DNA of 64,000 nucleotides from Collinsella sp. (GTDB lineage: Bacteria; Actinomycetota; Coriobacteriia; Coriobacteriales; Coriobacteriaceae), in NCBI GenBank assembly GCA_018368345.1, contig JAGZEK010000005.1, forward strand, positions 62,001-126,000. The letters run 5' to 3'. Under the pieces are notes generated by a model, which was given only the letters and a program-made list of their open reading frames with translations, was not told the DNA's origin and searched no databases. Shown here in pieces: positions 62,105 to 64,000 of this stretch. The number at the start of each line of letters is the position of its first letter. Within the stretch, counting starts at the first letter, position 1. Made by a program: the position numbers and the translations under genes.

Positions 62105-62169
62105 GTTGCGGTGAAATCGTTCCCGTTTAACCCCTCAAGACGGCCAAACAGGAACTATTCCACCGCAAC
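62105..62169. repeat. 65-bp inverted repeat element, copy 3 (GTTGCGGTG ends)
   Basis: GTTGCGGTGAAATCGTTCCC and its near complement GGAACTATTCCACCGCAAC (a few mismatches), same length as copies 1 and 2. It lies about 110 bases upstream of the DUF1846 start codon. Confidence 0.85.
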
Positions 62170-62598
62170 TTCCCCTTTTGGCGCAAAGTAACCTGACCCC
62201 TTTGCACCAACAGCAGAAACGTCGCGGGCAGAGAACGGACGGCGAACAGGCACCAGAGCGAGCAAGCCGCCCCCTGCGCCAACAATGGCAGCGCCGCAGG
62301 TTGAGCATAAGTCAGCGAAAGCCCACCAGAGCGAGCAAGGTGACGTGAAAGAGGAGGGCATAGGCCTTTTGGCCATGCCCGACGATTGAACGTCAGATTG
62401 CCGCTCTGGCGGGCTTGCAGCGTCGAGTGGTTCCGGCGTTTGGTAAAACGCCGGAACACAAGAGCGCCCCCTCCCGCGCACGGAACGGGAGGGGGCTAAA
62501 GGTAGGAGTCTACCGGTGGGTTGACCCCACCGGACAGACGATGACCAGGTGATCCGTAACAGGATCGTCAAGGTTCCGTGGGGTACCCGTTGGGTACT
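62170..62598. other. Hairpin-rich intergenic region
   Basis: About 430 bases with no convincing gene. CACCAGAGCGAGCAAG occurs twice, 73 bases apart (62251, 62324). Six stems follow: 62357-62381, 62432-62459 (12 perfect pairs, GTTCCGGCGTTT), 62466-62498 (GCCCCCTCCCG), 62512-62533, 62553-62568 and 62582-62598. The third fits a terminator for the transporter on the minus strand; the rest are unexplained. Confidence 0.5.
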
Positions 62599-64000
62599 TT
62601 AGATCATCACGCAGGCGACGGTCAGGATGATGGCGCAGACAACGGAGAGAGCGACGATGAGCTTAAGGGCAAACTTGAGCCAGGTCGTCCACTCGATCTT
62701 GGCCAGGGCAAGGCCGCCCATGATAGCGCCGGAGGTCGGGGTGAACAGGTTCACGACACCGATAGCGGCGGAGAAGATCATGACCATGACCTCGGGCGAG
62801 AAGCCGAGCTTAACAGCCAGCGGTCCCATGATGGGCATGGAAACGGTGGCCATACCGGAGGTCGAGGGGATCAGGAAGGACAGGCCGAAGTAGACCAGGA
62901 AGCTCATGGGAGCGAAGATCACGCCGGACAGGCCAGACAGAGCGTTGGCGGCAGCGTCGAGGACGTAGACGTCGAGGCCGGTACTAGCCATGAGGACGGA
63001 GATGCCACGAGCGAGAGCGATGACGAGGACAACGGACATCATGTCGGCAGCGCCGGTGATGAAGGTGTTGACGATCTGCTTCTCGGACAGGCCACCGATG
63101 ATACCGATCAGGATAGCCATGAGGAAGAACCAGGTGGAAGCCTCGTCGAAGTACCACTGGCCAATGGGCAGGCCGGTGATCAGGGCAGACCAGCCCTGAA
63201 CGATGGCGTTACCGTCAGCATCGTAGACAGCGCCAGCGTCAAAGAAGTTGGCGACGCCCTCGTTGAGGTCGGCCAGCGGGATGAAGCCGACGATCATGAC
63301 GACGAAGGTGAAGGCAAAGGCGATCAGAACACCCTTCTGACGACCGGTGAGCTTCACCTCCTTGTGAACCTCGGAAGCAGCCTTGCCATGAGCCTCTTCG
63401 GCGTCCTTGAGCTCCTGCATCGAAAGGATGGTGGAACCCTTGTCAGCCTTAACCTTCTTGGCATAGTTCATGACGAAGAAGATGGACATGGCAGTGGTGA
63501 CAATCCACAGGACGGCACCAAGGCCGATGATGATGGACTGGTTGACCTCAATGCCAACGCCGGTCAGAGCGTCGACGGCAGCGCCGACGGCAAACGGGTT
63601 AACCGTGGAGCCGAGGCAGCCGCAGCCAGCGCCGAGCAGGACGGTAGCAGCGCCGACCATGGGGTCGAAGCCGGCAGCCATCATGGTAGCGGCGAGCAGG
63701 GCGTAGAAAGGAACGGTCTCCTCGCACATACCATAGGTGGTACCACCGAGGGAGAAGATGAGCATCAGCACGGGAATGAGCATGATCTCATTGCCCTTAA
63801 GCTTCTGCACCAGAACGGCAATGCCGTTGTCCAGGGCGCCGGTCTCGGTCATCATGCCGAGGAAGCCGCCGAGGATCATAACGAAGAGGCAGACGGGCAG
63901 AGCGTCAGCGAAGCCCTTGACCGGGGCGGTGCAGAAATCGCTCAGGCGGGCAGCGGTAACCGCGCCACCGGACGTACCGGAGACGATAACGGTGATAATC
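62599..64000 (-). CDS. YfcC/DcuC-like transporter, C-terminal part (cut by window end)
   Basis: A large polytopic protein whose frame stays open to the end of the window (at least 467 residues). It has LSDFCTAPVKGFADALPVCLFVMILGGFLG, EETVPFYALLAATMMAAGFDPM and IPSTSGMATVSMPIMGPL, typical of the YfcC / C4-dicarboxylate anaerobic carrier-like family, which includes arginine/ornithine exchangers. The substrate is not decidable. A terminator lies in the hairpin-rich region downstream. Confidence 0.8.
   Translation of the reverse strand, partial: IITVIVSGTSGGAVTAARLSDFCTAPVKGFADALPVCLFVMILGGFLGMMTETGALDNGIAVLVQKLKGNEIMLIPVLMLIFSLGGTTYGMCEETVPFYALLAATMMAAGFDPMVGAATVLLGAGCGCLGSTVNPFAVGAAVDALTGVGIEVNQSIIIGLGAVLWIVTTAMSIFFVMNYAKKVKADKGSTILSMQELKDAEEAHGKAASEVHKEVKLTGRQKGVLIAFAFTFVVMIVGFIPLADLNEGVANFFDAGAVYDADGNAIVQGWSALITGLPIGQWYFDEASTWFFLMAILIGIIGGLSEKQIVNTFITGAADMMSVVLVIALARGISVLMASTGLDVYVLDAAANALSGLSGVIFAPMSFLVYFGLSFLIPSTSGMATVSMPIMGPLAVKLGFSPEVMVMIFSAAIGVVNLFTPTSGAIMGGLALAKIEWTTWLKFALKLIVALSVVCAIILTVACVMI

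Noticed and set aside
62127..62571. Minus-strand open frames in the hairpin-rich region
   Set aside because: No ribosome site, low-complexity translation, overlaps repeated and palindromic DNA.

Overview
The window is a high-GC, gene-dense chromosomal segment that looks like a Coriobacteriia genome, most likely Collinsella. This is inferred from GC-rich codon usage, a dcw cluster without ftsA, ylm-type division genes (sepF, yggT, divIVA), many short palindromic intergenic repeats and the overall gene set. No rRNA, tRNA, CRISPR array, prophage or insertion sequence was seen. The ends cut a ClC channel gene (left) and a YfcC-type transporter gene (right).

Layout. 1-12 kb: ClC channel, diacylglycerol-kinase-like lipid kinase, release-factor-like GGQ protein, xpt, an MFS exporter, an O-acetylhomoserine sulfhydrylase-type enzyme, a C_GCAxxG protein, a YigZ protein, RNase P RNA, a candidate C-rich-loop small RNA, rpsA, a HAD phosphatase, a UPF0597 cysteine desulfidase-like protein and rpiB. 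12-17 kb: ndk, argH, a 56-codon small gene, argG, and upstream of argG an arginine-rich leader peptide followed by a terminator. This is a candidate ribosome-mediated attenuator and the most interesting signal in the window. 17-33 kb: HAD phosphatase, polA, M18 aminopeptidase, yaaA, thiC with a TPP riboswitch, thiD, a pentapeptide-repeat protein, an SGNH hydrolase, a PARG-like protein, a BI-1 protein, Pit phosphate transporter with its DUF47 partner, and a nitroreductase with mosaic codon usage.

33-57 kb is one long stretch read on the minus strand: mraZ, rsmH, ftsL-like, ftsI, murF, mraY, murD, ftsW, murG, murC, murB, ftsQ, ftsZ, then pgeF, pstSCAB, phoU, yggS, sepF, yggT, divIVA. murE is missing from its usual place. 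A complete phosphate-uptake operon sits between pgeF and yggS, which are neighbours in many other actinobacteria. yggT has no ATG, GTG or TTG start for its full-length frame and lies in frame behind the sepF stop codon. 57-64 kb: Xer recombinase, pyrG, a winged-helix regulator, a DUF1846 protein and the YfcC-type transporter.

The intergenic spaces hold several families of structured repeats: three copies of a 65-bp inverted repeat with GTTGCGGTG ends, two copies of a 40-bp element with GGGACAAA/TTTGTCCC arms, and single larger palindromes. Rho-independent terminators are frequent and help define transcription units. All functional assignments rest on reading the protein sequences for family motifs; no database search was run.
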